The notes: generated from the sequence alone by a model not told the origin. DNA of 64,000 bases from Pimelobacter simplex (GCF_900114845.1 NZ_FOUK01000003.1:124001-188000), one strand, 5' to 3'. Shown: positions 28,461-37,159, numbered from the stretch's first letter. Made by a program: numbers and translations.

Positions 28461-30008
28461 GTGGACGCCCTCGGTCTCCGGACGACGCCGGCCCTCCAGG
28501 TCGAGTCCGTCTCCCGCCGGTTCGGCCCGACGCTCGCCCTCGACGGCGTGGACCTGGCATTCGTGCCCGGCCGGGTCAGCGCGGTCGTCGGCGCGAACGG
28601 TTCCGGCAAGAGCACGCTGCTGCGGATCCTCGCCGGTCTGCTGCCGCCGACGAGCGGCCAGGTGCTGGCCTTCGGGTCGCACCCGGTCCGCTCGGTCCAC
28701 CACGCGCTCGACGCGGGCGTGGTGCTGGTGCCCCAGGAGCCCACGCTCGCCGGGCACCTGACCGTGTGGCAGAACGTCAGCCTGGTCAGCCCGGCCCGCC
28801 GCTCCGGCATCTTCCTCAACGACCGCCGGGCCCGGCGCTTCGCCGCCGAGCACGTCGCCGGGCTGCTGCCCGAGGGGGTGCTGGACCGGCCGACAGGCTC
28901 GTTGAGCAAGTCGTCGCGCCAGCTCGTCCAGCTCGCCGCGGCGATGGCCCGGGACCCCCAGGTGCTGCTGCTCGACGAGCCGACCGCCGTGCTCGACGAG
29001 GACGGCGTGGTCGCGCTCCACGCGCTGGTCCGCTCGTTCCGCGAGCGCGGAGGCACCGTGCTGATCGTGTCGCACCGGCTCAAGGACGTCCTGGAGCTGG
29101 CCGACGACGTGGTGGTCCTGCGCAACGGCCGGGTCCAGCTCGACTGCGCGGTCACGCCGCAGTCGGAGCGCGAGATCGTCGCGCTCCTCTCGGCCGACGA
29201 GGGCGTCGAGCGCGAGCACCGCACCGGCACCGACGCCCCCGTCGTGCTGCGCGCCACCGGCATCCGGGGCTGGCGGGGTCTCGACGTCCCCGAGCTGACG
29301 GTGCGGGCCGGCGAGATCGTCGGCATCGCCGGCCAGAGCGGCAGCGGCCGCTCCCGGCTGGCCGCCGCGCTCGCGGGGTCCCACGCCGTCGAGGGCACCG
29401 TCGAGGTCGCCGGCACCGAGATCCGCACGGGCAGCATCCGCTCGGCGCGGGCGGCCGGGGTCGCCTACGTCCCGGAGGACCGCCACGCAGCGGCGATCAT
29501 GGGCAACCAGAGCGTCGAGGCCAACCTCCTGCTCGGCCAGGACGACCCGGCCCTGCGCACCGGCCCCTTCCGGTCGCGGCGCGGCGAGCGCCGGGTGGGC
29601 CGCGAGCTCGTGACGTCGTACGACATCCGGCCGCCGCTGCCCGACAAGCAGGCCGGGCTGCTCTCCGGCGGCAACCAGCAGAAGGTCGTCGTCGCCCGGG
29701 CACTGGCCGGACGGCCTCAAGTGGTCGTCGCCGACGAGCCCACCCAGGGGGTCGACGCCTCGGCCCGTGCCGCGATCCACGAGGCGCTCGCGGCCGCGGC
29801 GGCCGAGGGCACCGCCGTCGTGGCCGTGTGCAGCGAGTTCGAGGAGATCTTCGCGCTCGCCGACCGGATCGTCGTCCTGTACGACGGCCGCGTGGTGCTC
29901 GACCGCCCCTGCGCGGCCACCACCCCGGACGAGGTGCTCGCCGCCTCGCTCGGCTCCTCGGCGTCACCCGACGCCCCGACCGATCAACTCGAAGAGGTGC
30001 TCGCATGA
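28461..30008 (+). CDS. ABC transporter ATP-binding protein, two-domain (RbsA-like)
   Basis: 515 residues with two nucleotide-binding domains. First: Walker A GANGSGKST, a degenerate signature LSKSSRQLVQLAAAMA, Walker B VLLLDEPTA and the His-switch VSHRL. Second: a non-standard Walker A GQSGSGRSR, signature LSGGNQQKVVVARAL, Walker B VVVADEPTQGVD. The degenerate second P-loop is normal for this class. GTG start 8 nt after the lipoprotein stop; the 3' end overlaps the permease start (ATGA). Confidence 0.92.
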   Translation: MDALGLRTTPALQVESVSRRFGPTLALDGVDLAFVPGRVSAVVGANGSGKSTLLRILAGLLPPTSGQVLAFGSHPVRSVHHALDAGVVLVPQEPTLAGHLTVWQNVSLVSPARRSGIFLNDRRARRFAAEHVAGLLPEGVLDRPTGSLSKSSRQLVQLAAAMARDPQVLLLDEPTAVLDEDGVVALHALVRSFRERGGTVLIVSHRLKDVLELADDVVVLRNGRVQLDCAVTPQSEREIVALLSADEGVEREHRTGTDAPVVLRATGIRGWRGLDVPELTVRAGEIVGIAGQSGSGRSRLAAALAGSHAVEGTVEVAGTEIRTGSIRSARAAGVAYVPEDRHAAAIMGNQSVEANLLLGQDDPALRTGPFRSRRGERRVGRELVTSYDIRPPLPDKQAGLLSGGNQQKVVVARALAGRPQVVVADEPTQGVDASARAAIHEALAAAAAEGTAVVAVCSEFEEIFALADRIVVLYDGRVVLDRPCAATTPDEVLAASLGSSASPDAPTDQLEEVLA

Positions 30009-31009
30009 CCGCCGTGACCGCCCCCGACGCCCCTGCCGGGCCCTCCGGCTCGGGCAACCCGGTGCTCGACCGGGTCCGAGCGCTCCCGCCGACGATGCGC
30101 CAGCAGACGCTGTTCGGCCTGATCCTGCTCGCGATGTTCGTCGGCTCGATGCCGTTCGTGGCGCAGATGCGCGACGCCGACTACCTGATGCTGCAGCTGG
30201 CGACGTACTCCGCCGTGCTGGTGATGGCACTCGGCCAGACCTTCGTCGTGCTGCAGGTCGGCTTCGACCTGTCGACGGGCGCGGTCCAGGGCTTCACCGG
30301 CGGTCTCGTCTACCTGCTGGTGGGCCGCGGCTTCACCGACGGGCTGATGATCGTCGGCTGCCTCGTCGCGGCGACGGCCATCGGCGCCGTCGTGCACGGT
30401 CTGTTGATCACCCGGGCGCGGATGAACTACTTCATCGTCACGCTGGCGACGTACACGATCCTGCCGAGCCTGCTGCGCGTCATCCTCGACGGCGCGAGCA
30501 AGCCGGTGCACAGCCCGGCACTCGACACGCTCGCCAACGGCGAGGTGCTCGGCATCCGCACGCCGATCATCGTCGCGGCGGTCGTCTTCGCCGTCCTGTG
30601 GGTGGTGCTCAACCGCACGGTCTTCGGCCGCAACGTGTACGCCGTCGGCAGCAACCGCGAGGCCGCTCGCCTCGCCGGTCTTCCGGTCACCGCGATCACG
30701 ATGGCCTGCTACGGCATCTGCTCGCTGTGCGCCGGCATCGCGGGCCTGCTGCTCCTGGGCAACCTCGGCGCCGCCGACCCGTCGGCCGGCATCGGCAACG
30801 AGTTCTTCGCGCTCACCGCGGTGCTGCTGGGCGGGACCCGCTTCTCCGGCGGCCAGGGCAGCCTCTTCGGCACGCTGCTCGGCATCCTGTTCCTGGTCGT
30901 GCTCGCCAACATCCTGCTGCTCAGCGGGATGCCCCAGTTCTGGATCGGCGCCGTCCAGGGCGTCGTCCTCCTCGTCGCCGTCGGCATCGACCGCGCCCGT
31001 CGCGACTGA
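30005..31009 (+). CDS. ABC transporter permease (RbsC-like)
   Basis: 334 residues with eight to ten hydrophobic segments. The family loop GSNREAARLAGLPV (about residues 217-230) that contacts the ATPase is present, as is the late ALTAVLLGGTRFSGGQGSLFGTLLG. It would form a homodimeric channel with the ATPase encoded just upstream (ATGA overlap) and the binding protein at 27397. The next gene starts 44 nt later. Confidence 0.92.
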   Translation: MTAVTAPDAPAGPSGSGNPVLDRVRALPPTMRQQTLFGLILLAMFVGSMPFVAQMRDADYLMLQLATYSAVLVMALGQTFVVLQVGFDLSTGAVQGFTGGLVYLLVGRGFTDGLMIVGCLVAATAIGAVVHGLLITRARMNYFIVTLATYTILPSLLRVILDGASKPVHSPALDTLANGEVLGIRTPIIVAAVVFAVLWVVLNRTVFGRNVYAVGSNREAARLAGLPVTAITMACYGICSLCAGIAGLLLLGNLGAADPSAGIGNEFFALTAVLLGGTRFSGGQGSLFGTLLGILFLVVLANILLLSGMPQFWIGAVQGVVLLVAVGIDRARRD

Positions 31010-31053
31010 CCCTGCGCACCTCCGCGCTCCACCCCCTCGAGAGGAAGTTCCCC

Positions 31054-32619
31054 ATGTCCCTGCGCATCGGAGTCGATGTCGGTGGCACCAACACCGACGC
31101 GGCCGTCCTCGACGGCCCCCGGGTGGTGGCCTCCACCAAGAGCCCGACCACCCCGGACGTCACGTCCGGCATCCTCGCCGCCCTCACCGAGGTGCTCGAG
31201 GACGTCGACGCGGCCGACGTCTCGTCCGTCTTCATCGGGACGACCCACTTCATCAACGCCATCGCGCAGGCGCGCGGCCTCGAGCCGGTCGCCTTCGTGC
31301 GGCTGGCCACGCCGCCGCAGAGCATGTTCCCGCACAGCGGCTGGCCGGAGCACCTGCGCGACGTCGTCGGCGAGCACATCTTCGTGTGTGCCGGCGGCTC
31401 CCAGTTCGACGGCCGGCTGCTCTCCGAGCTCGACGAGGACGGCCTGCGCGCCATCGCCGCGCAGATCCGGGAGGCCGGGCTGCGCCGGGTCGCGCTGAGC
31501 TCGGTGTTCTCGTCGGTCAACCCGGCACCCGAGGACCGGGCCGCCGAGATCCTCGCCGAGGAGCTGCCCGGCGTCACCGTCACCAAGTCGGCCGACGTGG
31601 GCCGGGTCGGCCTGCTCGAGCGCGAGAACGCGACCATCCTCAACGCCGCGCTGCTCGGCCTCGCCGAGAACGTCGTCGACGGTCTCGAGAAGGTCGTCGC
31701 GGGCGTCGGCATCGCCGCACCCGTGCTGCTCTCGCAGAACGACGGCACCGTGATGTCGCTCGACCGGGCCCGCGCCTACCCGATCTTCACCATCGCCTCG
31801 GGCCCGACCAACTCGATGCGGGGCGCGGCCCTCCTCACCGGCCTGCAGGACGGCGTCGTGGTCGACGTCGGCGGCACGACCAGCGACATCGGCCTGCTGC
31901 AGAACGGCTTCCCGCGCGAGTCGACGGTCGCCATGAGCCTGGCCGGCGTGCGCAGCAACTTCCGCATCCCCGACGTCTTCTCGCTCGCCCTCGGCGGAGG
32001 CACCAGGATCGAGGACGACGGCGCGACCGTGGGCCCCGAGAGCGTCGGCTACCGGATCACCGAGGAGGCGCTGGTCTTCGGCGGCTCGACGCTGACCTTC
32101 ACCGACGTCGCCGTCGCTGCCGGTGCCCCCGAGGTCGGCGACAGCGCCCTGGCGGCCGGGCTCGACCGGGCCGCGGTCGACCGGGCGCTGGCCGTCGTCC
32201 GCGACCGGCTCGTGCACGCCGTCGAGCGCACCAAGCTCAGCGAGGACGCCGTCCCGGTGATCGTCGTCGGCGGCGGTGCGCCGCTGCTCAAGGCGGTGCC
32301 CGGTCTCGAGGACCTGGTGATCCCCGACCAGGCCGGGGTCGCCAACGCCGTCGGCGCCGCGTTCGCCGAGGCCGGGGGAGAGGTCGACCGGACCTACTCG
32401 CTGGCCACCCGGACCCGGGCCGAGGTGCTCGCCGAGGCCGAGGAGGAGGCCTGCCGCCTCGCCGTCGAGGCCGGCGCCGACCCCGACCTGGTGCGGGTCA
32501 TCGACGTCGAGGACGTCCCGCTCACCCACCTGCCCGGTGGCGGCGCGGTGCACGTGCGGATCAAGGCAGTCGGGCCGTTCACGGCCACCAAGAGCGAGCT
32601 GGAAGGTGCACTGGCATGA
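31054..32619 (+). CDS. Hydantoinase/oxoprolinase A-like protein, right-arm copy
   Basis: 521 residues, paralogue of the product of 25532-27109 and alignable over its whole length. Nucleotide loops: IGVDVGGTNTDAAVL, VDVGGTTSDIGLLQNG and IVVGGGAPLLKAVPG. Also LLERENATILNAALLGLA and SGPTNSMRGAA. Again no HyuB partner; the DUF917 gene follows with an ATGA overlap. GAGAGGAAG lies about 7 nt before the ATG. Probably an ATP-dependent ring opening or activation step in the same pathway as the importer. Confidence 0.88.
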   Translation: MSLRIGVDVGGTNTDAAVLDGPRVVASTKSPTTPDVTSGILAALTEVLEDVDAADVSSVFIGTTHFINAIAQARGLEPVAFVRLATPPQSMFPHSGWPEHLRDVVGEHIFVCAGGSQFDGRLLSELDEDGLRAIAAQIREAGLRRVALSSVFSSVNPAPEDRAAEILAEELPGVTVTKSADVGRVGLLERENATILNAALLGLAENVVDGLEKVVAGVGIAAPVLLSQNDGTVMSLDRARAYPIFTIASGPTNSMRGAALLTGLQDGVVVDVGGTTSDIGLLQNGFPRESTVAMSLAGVRSNFRIPDVFSLALGGGTRIEDDGATVGPESVGYRITEEALVFGGSTLTFTDVAVAAGAPEVGDSALAAGLDRAAVDRALAVVRDRLVHAVERTKLSEDAVPVIVVGGGAPLLKAVPGLEDLVIPDQAGVANAVGAAFAEAGGEVDRTYSLATRTRAEVLAEAEEEACRLAVEAGADPDLVRVIDVEDVPLTHLPGGGAVHVRIKAVGPFTATKSELEGALA

Positions 32620-33695
32620 AGATGATCGACGAGCAGGCGCTGCTCGACATGACCCTGGGCTCGACGATCCTGGGCTCCGGCGGCGGCGGCGACCCGCACG
32701 TCGGGATGCTGCTGGCCTGCGACGCCATCCGCAAGCACGGCCCGGTGCCGCTCGTGGACCTCGAGGAGGTGCCCGACGACGCGCACATCGTGTTCATCGC
32801 CGGCATCGGCGCGCCCGGCGTGCTCATCGAGAAGCTGCCCCGCGCGGCCGAGTACGAGCGGGTGCTGCAGGAGCTGGAGCGGTTCACCGGCCAGAAGTAC
32901 GACTACGTCTGCCCGGCCGAGGCCGGCGGCCTCAACGCGGTGACGCCCTTCGCGTGCGCCGCGCCGTCCGGAGTGCCGGTGATCGACGCCGACGGCATGG
33001 GCCGCGCGTTCCCGAAGCTGGAGATGGTCACGCCCACGCTGTACGGCGGCAAGGCCACCCCGTTCGTGATGCTCGACGAGCACGGCAACACGATGTTCGC
33101 CGAGACCGCGACCAACGCCTGGGCCGAGGACTACGCCCGGGCCGGCGTCCTGGCCAGTGGTGCGAACGCCGCGATGGCGCTCTACCCGATGACCGGCGCC
33201 GAGGCGAAGAAGCGGCTCGTCCGCGGCGCGCTGACGACGGCCTCCGACATCGGCCGTGCCATCCGCGAGGCGCGCGAGCAGCACGTCAACCCGGTGCAGG
33301 CCGTGCTCGACCAGCAGGACGGCGTCCTGCTGTTCACGGGCAAGGTGCAGTCGGTGCAGCGCCAGAACAAGGACGGCTGGACCATCGGCGAGGCGAACAT
33401 GGTGGGCCTGGACGCGTTCGACGGCCAGGAGTTCACGATGTACTTCCAGAACGAGAACCTGGCCGCCACGCGCAACGGCGAGTTCGTCGCCACCACGCCC
33501 GACCTGATCATGGCGATGGAGCTCGACTCCGGCGAGCCGATCCCGTCCGAGGTCATCCGCTACGGCTACCGGGTCGCGGTGATCGGGCTCCCGGCCGACG
33601 GCCACTGGCGCACGCCGGCCGGTGTCGAGATCAGCGGACCCCGGCGGTTCGGCTACGACGTGGACTTCCGTCCGGTCGAGGAGATCGCTGGATGA
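32616..33695 (+). CDS. DUF917 family protein, right-arm copy
   Basis: 359 residues. Motifs LGSTILGSGGGGDPHVG, EAGGLNAVTPFACAA and VIDADGMGRAFPKLEMVTPTL are the family landmarks. The second half (LFTGKVQSVQRQNKDGWTIGEANMVGLDAFDGQEFTMYFQNENL) reads as the beta-rich C-terminal domain. Starts on the previous stop (ATGA) and ends on the next start (ATGA). Pairing with the hydantoinase gene is repeated on both arms, so the two products likely work as a unit. Confidence 0.87.
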   Translation: MKMIDEQALLDMTLGSTILGSGGGGDPHVGMLLACDAIRKHGPVPLVDLEEVPDDAHIVFIAGIGAPGVLIEKLPRAAEYERVLQELERFTGQKYDYVCPAEAGGLNAVTPFACAAPSGVPVIDADGMGRAFPKLEMVTPTLYGGKATPFVMLDEHGNTMFAETATNAWAEDYARAGVLASGANAAMALYPMTGAEAKKRLVRGALTTASDIGRAIREAREQHVNPVQAVLDQQDGVLLFTGKVQSVQRQNKDGWTIGEANMVGLDAFDGQEFTMYFQNENLAATRNGEFVATTPDLIMAMELDSGEPIPSEVIRYGYRVAVIGLPADGHWRTPAGVEISGPRRFGYDVDFRPVEEIAG

Positions 33696-34897
33696 CCAGC
33701 ACCCTGCTGCGGGGTGGTCGCGTCCTCGTCGGGGACGGGACCACCCCGGTGCGGGCCGACGTCGTCGTCGACGGTGCCCGGGTGGTCGAGGTGGGGGTCG
33801 ACGGTCCGCTGGCCGCCCGGGCCGGCGCGACCGTCGACGTGACCGGTGCCGTCGTGGCGCCCGGTCTCGTCGACTGCCACGTGCACCTCGTCTTCGACGG
33901 CATGGACGCCCAGCGGCTCCAGTCCGAGCCGTTCTCGCTGCAGTACTTCCAGGCCGCCGGCGCGATGCGGGCCACGCTGGCCGCGGGCGTCACCACGGTG
34001 CGCGACGCGGGCGGCTCGGACCTCGGCATGAAGGTCGCCCAGGAGCGCGGCCTGCTGCCCGGCCCGCGGCTGCGCACGGCGGTCTCGGTGCTCAGCCCGA
34101 CCGGCGGTCATGCCGACGGCTGGACGGTGCACGGGGACGACGTCCGGCTGCTGCCGCCGCACCCCGGGCGCCCCGGCTGCGTCGTGGACGGCGTCGAGGC
34201 GATGCGGCTGCGCGTGCGCGAGCTCGCCCGGGCCGGTGCCGACGTCATCAAGGTGTGCGCCTCGGGCGGCGTGATGTCGACCCGGGACGACCCGCACCAC
34301 CCGCAGTTCTCGTACGACGAGCTCGCGGTGTGCGTCGCCGAGGCGGCCGACCACGGCCTCGGCGTGATGGCCCACGCACACAGCGGCGAGGGCATCCGCC
34401 GGGCGCTGGCGGCCGGGGTCCGCTCGATCGAGCACGGGGTCTACCTCGACGAGGCGGGCATCGAGCTGCTCCTCGACCGCGACGCCTGGCTGGTGCCGAC
34501 GCTGCTCGCGCCGGTCGCACTCGTCGAGGCGATCGACGCGGGCATGCGGGTGCCGCCCGAGGTCGAGGACAAGGCCCGCCGGATCGCCGACGGCCACCTC
34601 GCCGCCGTCGCCCGCGCCCACGAGGCCGGTGTGAAGATCGCCCTCGGGACCGACAGCGGCGTGTTCGCGCACGGCCAGAACCACCGCGAGCTCGGCCTGC
34701 TCGCCGCCGCCGGGATGCGTCCCGAGGAGGTGCTCGCGACCAGCCGCGTCGGTGCCGAGCTGCTCGGGCTCGACGACGTCGGCACGATCGCCGTGGGCGC
34801 CCGCGCCGACCTGCTGGTCCTCGACGGCGACTGGAGCGACCTCGACCGGTTCGCGGAGAATCTCCGCATGGTGATCCAGGACGGCGTCCTCCCGTGA
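33692..34897 (+). CDS. Metal-dependent amidohydrolase (imidazolonepropionase/prolidase-like)
   Basis: 401 residues, amidohydrolase superfamily TIM barrel. Ligands visible in order: DCHVHL (about residue 65), the lysine in DVIKVCASGG, MAHAHSGEG, SIEHGVYL and the catalytic aspartate in LGTDSGVFAHGQNHREL. This set fits the subgroup that includes imidazolonepropionase-like and Xaa-Pro hydrolase-like enzymes. It would hydrolyse a cyclic amide or a C-N bond of an opened intermediate. Overlaps its neighbours by ATGA and GTGA. Confidence 0.88.
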   Translation: MTSTLLRGGRVLVGDGTTPVRADVVVDGARVVEVGVDGPLAARAGATVDVTGAVVAPGLVDCHVHLVFDGMDAQRLQSEPFSLQYFQAAGAMRATLAAGVTTVRDAGGSDLGMKVAQERGLLPGPRLRTAVSVLSPTGGHADGWTVHGDDVRLLPPHPGRPGCVVDGVEAMRLRVRELARAGADVIKVCASGGVMSTRDDPHHPQFSYDELAVCVAEAADHGLGVMAHAHSGEGIRRALAAGVRSIEHGVYLDEAGIELLLDRDAWLVPTLLAPVALVEAIDAGMRVPPEVEDKARRIADGHLAAVARAHEAGVKIALGTDSGVFAHGQNHRELGLLAAAGMRPEEVLATSRVGAELLGLDDVGTIAVGARADLLVLDGDWSDLDRFAENLRMVIQDGVLP

Positions 34898-36105
34898 CGT
34901 CGTACGACGTCGCGCGGCTGCGCTCCCTCGTGCCCGCGCTCGCTGACGGCACCGTCTTCCTCGACGGTCCCGGCGGCACCCAGACGCCGGCGCCGGTGGC
35001 CGACGCGATGCGGGCGGTGCTGCTCGCGCCGCTGTCGAACCGCGGCTCGGCGACGGCCTCGGCCCGCAACGCGGACGCCGTCGTCCAGGCGTTCCGCTCG
35101 GCTGTCGGCGACCTGGTCGGGGCCACCGACCACGCTGTCGTGGCCGGTCGCAGTGCGACCCAGCTCGCCTTCGACCTGGCCCGCACGATCGCCGCGGGCT
35201 GGGCACCGGGCGACGAGGTCGTCGTCTCGACGCTCGACCACGACTCCAACATCCGGCCGTGGGTCCTGGCCGCCGCGGCCGCGGGCGCCGTCGTGCGCCG
35301 GGTGGACCCCGATCCCGCGACCGGCGAGATCCCGGTGGCAGGCGTCGCCGCACAGCTCTCCGGGCGCACCCGGCTGGTCGCGCTCACCGGCGCGTCCAAC
35401 CTCACCGGGACCCGGCCGGACCTCACCGCGATCGCCGCCCTGGCCCGCGCGCACGGCGCGCAGGTGTGGGTCGACGGCGTCCACCTCGTCGCGCACGCAC
35501 CCGTCGACCTCGGCACGCTCGACGCCGACTTCCTGGTGCTCTCGCCGTACAAGGTGCTCGGTCCGCACTGCGGCGTCCTCGTCGCCCGCCGCGCGGCGCT
35601 CGCGCCGCTGCGCCCCGCGAAGCTCGCGCCGTCGACCGACGCGCTGCCCGAGCGCTTCGAGCTCGGCACACTGCCCTACGAGCTGCTCGCCGGCACCACC
35701 GCGGTCGTCGACCTGCTCGCCTCGCTCACGCCCGGCGACGACGGCGACGACCGCCGGACCCGCGTGCTGCGCACCATGACCGCGCTGGAGGCCCACGAGG
35801 ACGCGCTCCGCGCCGTCCTGGAGGAGCCGCTGCACGACCTGCCCGGCGTCCGGGTCTGGTCGCGCGCGGCCCGCCGGACCCCGACCCTCCTGCTCACCGT
35901 CGAGGGTCGCGACCCGCACCGGGTCGTCGCCGACCTCGCGGCTCGCGGCGTGTGCGCGGCGGCCGGCACCTTCTACGCCGACGAGGGCGCCCGGGCGCTC
36001 GGGCTGCCGCCCACCGGAGGGCTGCGGCTCGGGCTCGCGCCCTACAGCGACCGGGGCGACGTCGACCGCGCGCTCGACGCCCTCACCGACGTGCTCGGCC
36101 GCTGA
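34894..36105 (+). CDS. Cysteine-desulfurase-like class V aminotransferase
   Basis: 403 residues, PLP fold type I, closest in pattern to the cysteine desulfurase-like subgroup represented by VC1184. Key parts: FLDGPGGTQTPAPVADAM, GRSATQLAFDLART, DHDSNIRPW, VDGVHLVAHAPVD and the PLP lysine in VLSPYKVLGPHCG (about residue 223). A mobile-loop cysteine typical of true desulfurases is not obvious, so release of sulfur is possible but unproven; a lyase or transaminase role is equally open. Last gene of the right-arm operon, GTG start overlapping the amidohydrolase stop. Confidence 0.83.
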   Translation: MTSYDVARLRSLVPALADGTVFLDGPGGTQTPAPVADAMRAVLLAPLSNRGSATASARNADAVVQAFRSAVGDLVGATDHAVVAGRSATQLAFDLARTIAAGWAPGDEVVVSTLDHDSNIRPWVLAAAAAGAVVRRVDPDPATGEIPVAGVAAQLSGRTRLVALTGASNLTGTRPDLTAIAALARAHGAQVWVDGVHLVAHAPVDLGTLDADFLVLSPYKVLGPHCGVLVARRAALAPLRPAKLAPSTDALPERFELGTLPYELLAGTTAVVDLLASLTPGDDGDDRRTRVLRTMTALEAHEDALRAVLEEPLHDLPGVRVWSRAARRTPTLLLTVEGRDPHRVVADLAARGVCAAAGTFYADEGARALGLPPTGGLRLGLAPYSDRGDVDRALDALTDVLGR

Positions 36106-36125
36106 CGCCGGATCGATCCGCGCGT

Positions 36126-36147
36126 CGGTGGGACGCGATTCCCACCG
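36126..36147 (+). terminator. Hairpin after the right-arm operon
   Basis: CGGTGGGA (36126-36133) pairs with TCCCACCG (36140-36147) over a 6-nt loop, 20 nt past the last stop codon of the operon. No U-tract follows, as is common in actinobacteria. Confidence 0.55.
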
Positions 36148-36200
36148 GCTTGCCATGATGGACCCCGACCACCCCCGCCGACTCCCGAAGGAGCCATCCC

Positions 36201-36275
36201 ATGAAGAAGCTCGTCATCGTCGTCCTCGTCGCGCTCGGCATCACCGCCGCCGTCAAGGTCGCCAAGAGCCGCTGA
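36201..36275 (+). CDS. 24-residue membrane microprotein
   Basis: MKKLVIVVLVALGITAAVKV followed by AKSR: two lysines, a single hydrophobic helix and a basic tail. GAAGGAG lies 7 nt before the ATG, one of the better ribosome sites in the window, and a strong hairpin follows 15 nt after the stop, so it looks like a real one-gene unit. It resembles the very short actinobacterial DLW-39-type proteins in its start but lacks their C-terminal part. Function unknown. Insertion in the membrane with N-in or N-out topology cannot be decided. Confidence 0.6.
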   Translation: MKKLVIVVLVALGITAAVKVAKSR

Positions 36276-36290
36276 CGCGACTCCCGCGAA

Positions 36291-36321
36291 CGGGCCCTGC
36301 ACCACTGCGGTGCGGGGCCCG
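36291..36321. terminator. Strong GC hairpin between converging genes
   Basis: CGGGCCCTGCACC (36291-36303) pairs with GGTGCGGGGCCCG (36309-36321), 13 bp with one G-T pair and a 5-nt loop. It lies between the microprotein gene and the convergent DUF1206 gene and can serve both. Confidence 0.7.
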
Positions 36322-36326
36322 TCGCA

Positions 36327-37100
36327 TCAGCGCCCGCGCAGGTACCACGCACGGGCCACGTGGTACGCGCCGTAGCAGGCCAGCCCGGCCGCCACGACCA
36401 GGATCACCCAGCGGCCGTAGGGCTCGTCCCGGAAGCGGACGATCGCCTGGTCCAGCCCACCCGACTTGTCCGGGTCGTGGGTGAGCCCCGCCCAGCAGAA
36501 CAGCCCGCCGATCACGCCGAACGCGAGCCCGCGGCTCAGGTAGCCGGTCCGGGCGAGCGCCTCGATCACGGTGCCGGTGGTGCCGCTGCGGCCGTCGGCG
36601 TCGAGGTCGTCGTGCCAGGCGTCGCCCAGGCCCTGGACCACGCTGGCACCGCCCACCGCGACGATCCCGAGGCCGAGCGCGACCACGATCGCCGGTCCCA
36701 CCGGCAGGTCCATCAGGGTGACCGTCAGGCCCCGCGGGCCCTCCCGGCCGCCACCGGAGCCGGAGCCGTCGAGCGCCGACCGCACGGCGAGCACGGCCAG
36801 GAACCCGAGCACGACGGCCCGGCCGGCCGACCCGGCCCGGGTGAACCAGCCGTCGGACCCGCGGACCGCCCGGACCGCCTGGTCGACCGCCAGCCCGGCG
36901 AGACCGGCCGCGACCAGCCAGAGCGCGACCCGCCCGGCCGGCTCCTGGGCGAGCTGCTGGAAGGCGCCCTGGCCCGACGGGCTGCCGTGCCGGTCGCCGA
37001 GCGCGAGGGCCGCGGCGAGCCACGCCACGAGGCCGTAGACGAGGCCGTAGGCGAGCATCCCGAGACGGGCGAGGCGGTCGAGGACAGGATGGCCGGGCAC
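36327..37100 (-). CDS. DUF1206 membrane protein
   Basis: 257 residues with six hydrophobic segments arranged as three repeats of about 80 residues, each beginning with an aromatic-glycine helix (LGMLAYGLVYGLVAWLA; AGSAGRAVVLGFLAVLAV; TGYLSRGLAFGVIGGLF). That triplication is the mark of DUF1206. GTG start at 37100. Role unknown. It sits divergent from dop at the right boundary of the catabolic insertion. Confidence 0.85.
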   Translation of the reverse strand: MPGHPVLDRLARLGMLAYGLVYGLVAWLAAALALGDRHGSPSGQGAFQQLAQEPAGRVALWLVAAGLAGLAVDQAVRAVRGSDGWFTRAGSAGRAVVLGFLAVLAVRSALDGSGSGGGREGPRGLTVTLMDLPVGPAIVVALGLGIVAVGGASVVQGLGDAWHDDLDADGRSGTTGTVIEALARTGYLSRGLAFGVIGGLFCWAGLTHDPDKSGGLDQAIVRFRDEPYGRWVILVVAAGLACYGAYHVARAWYLRGR

Positions 37101-37153
37101 GTCTGCGGTGTACCCGCGCGAGACGACCCCATGCCGCGGCTCGCCCCGCGCCG

Positions 37154-37159
37154 TAGGGT
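37154..37159 (+). promoter_or_regulatory. -10 box for dop
   Basis: TAGGGT ends 6 nt before the dop ATG; no Shine-Dalgarno. Confidence 0.55.

Noticed and set aside
27397..31009. ABC transporter as a ribose or xylose importer
   Set aside because: The fold fits, but no sugar kinase or isomerase is nearby and the operon continues with hydantoinase and amidohydrolase genes.
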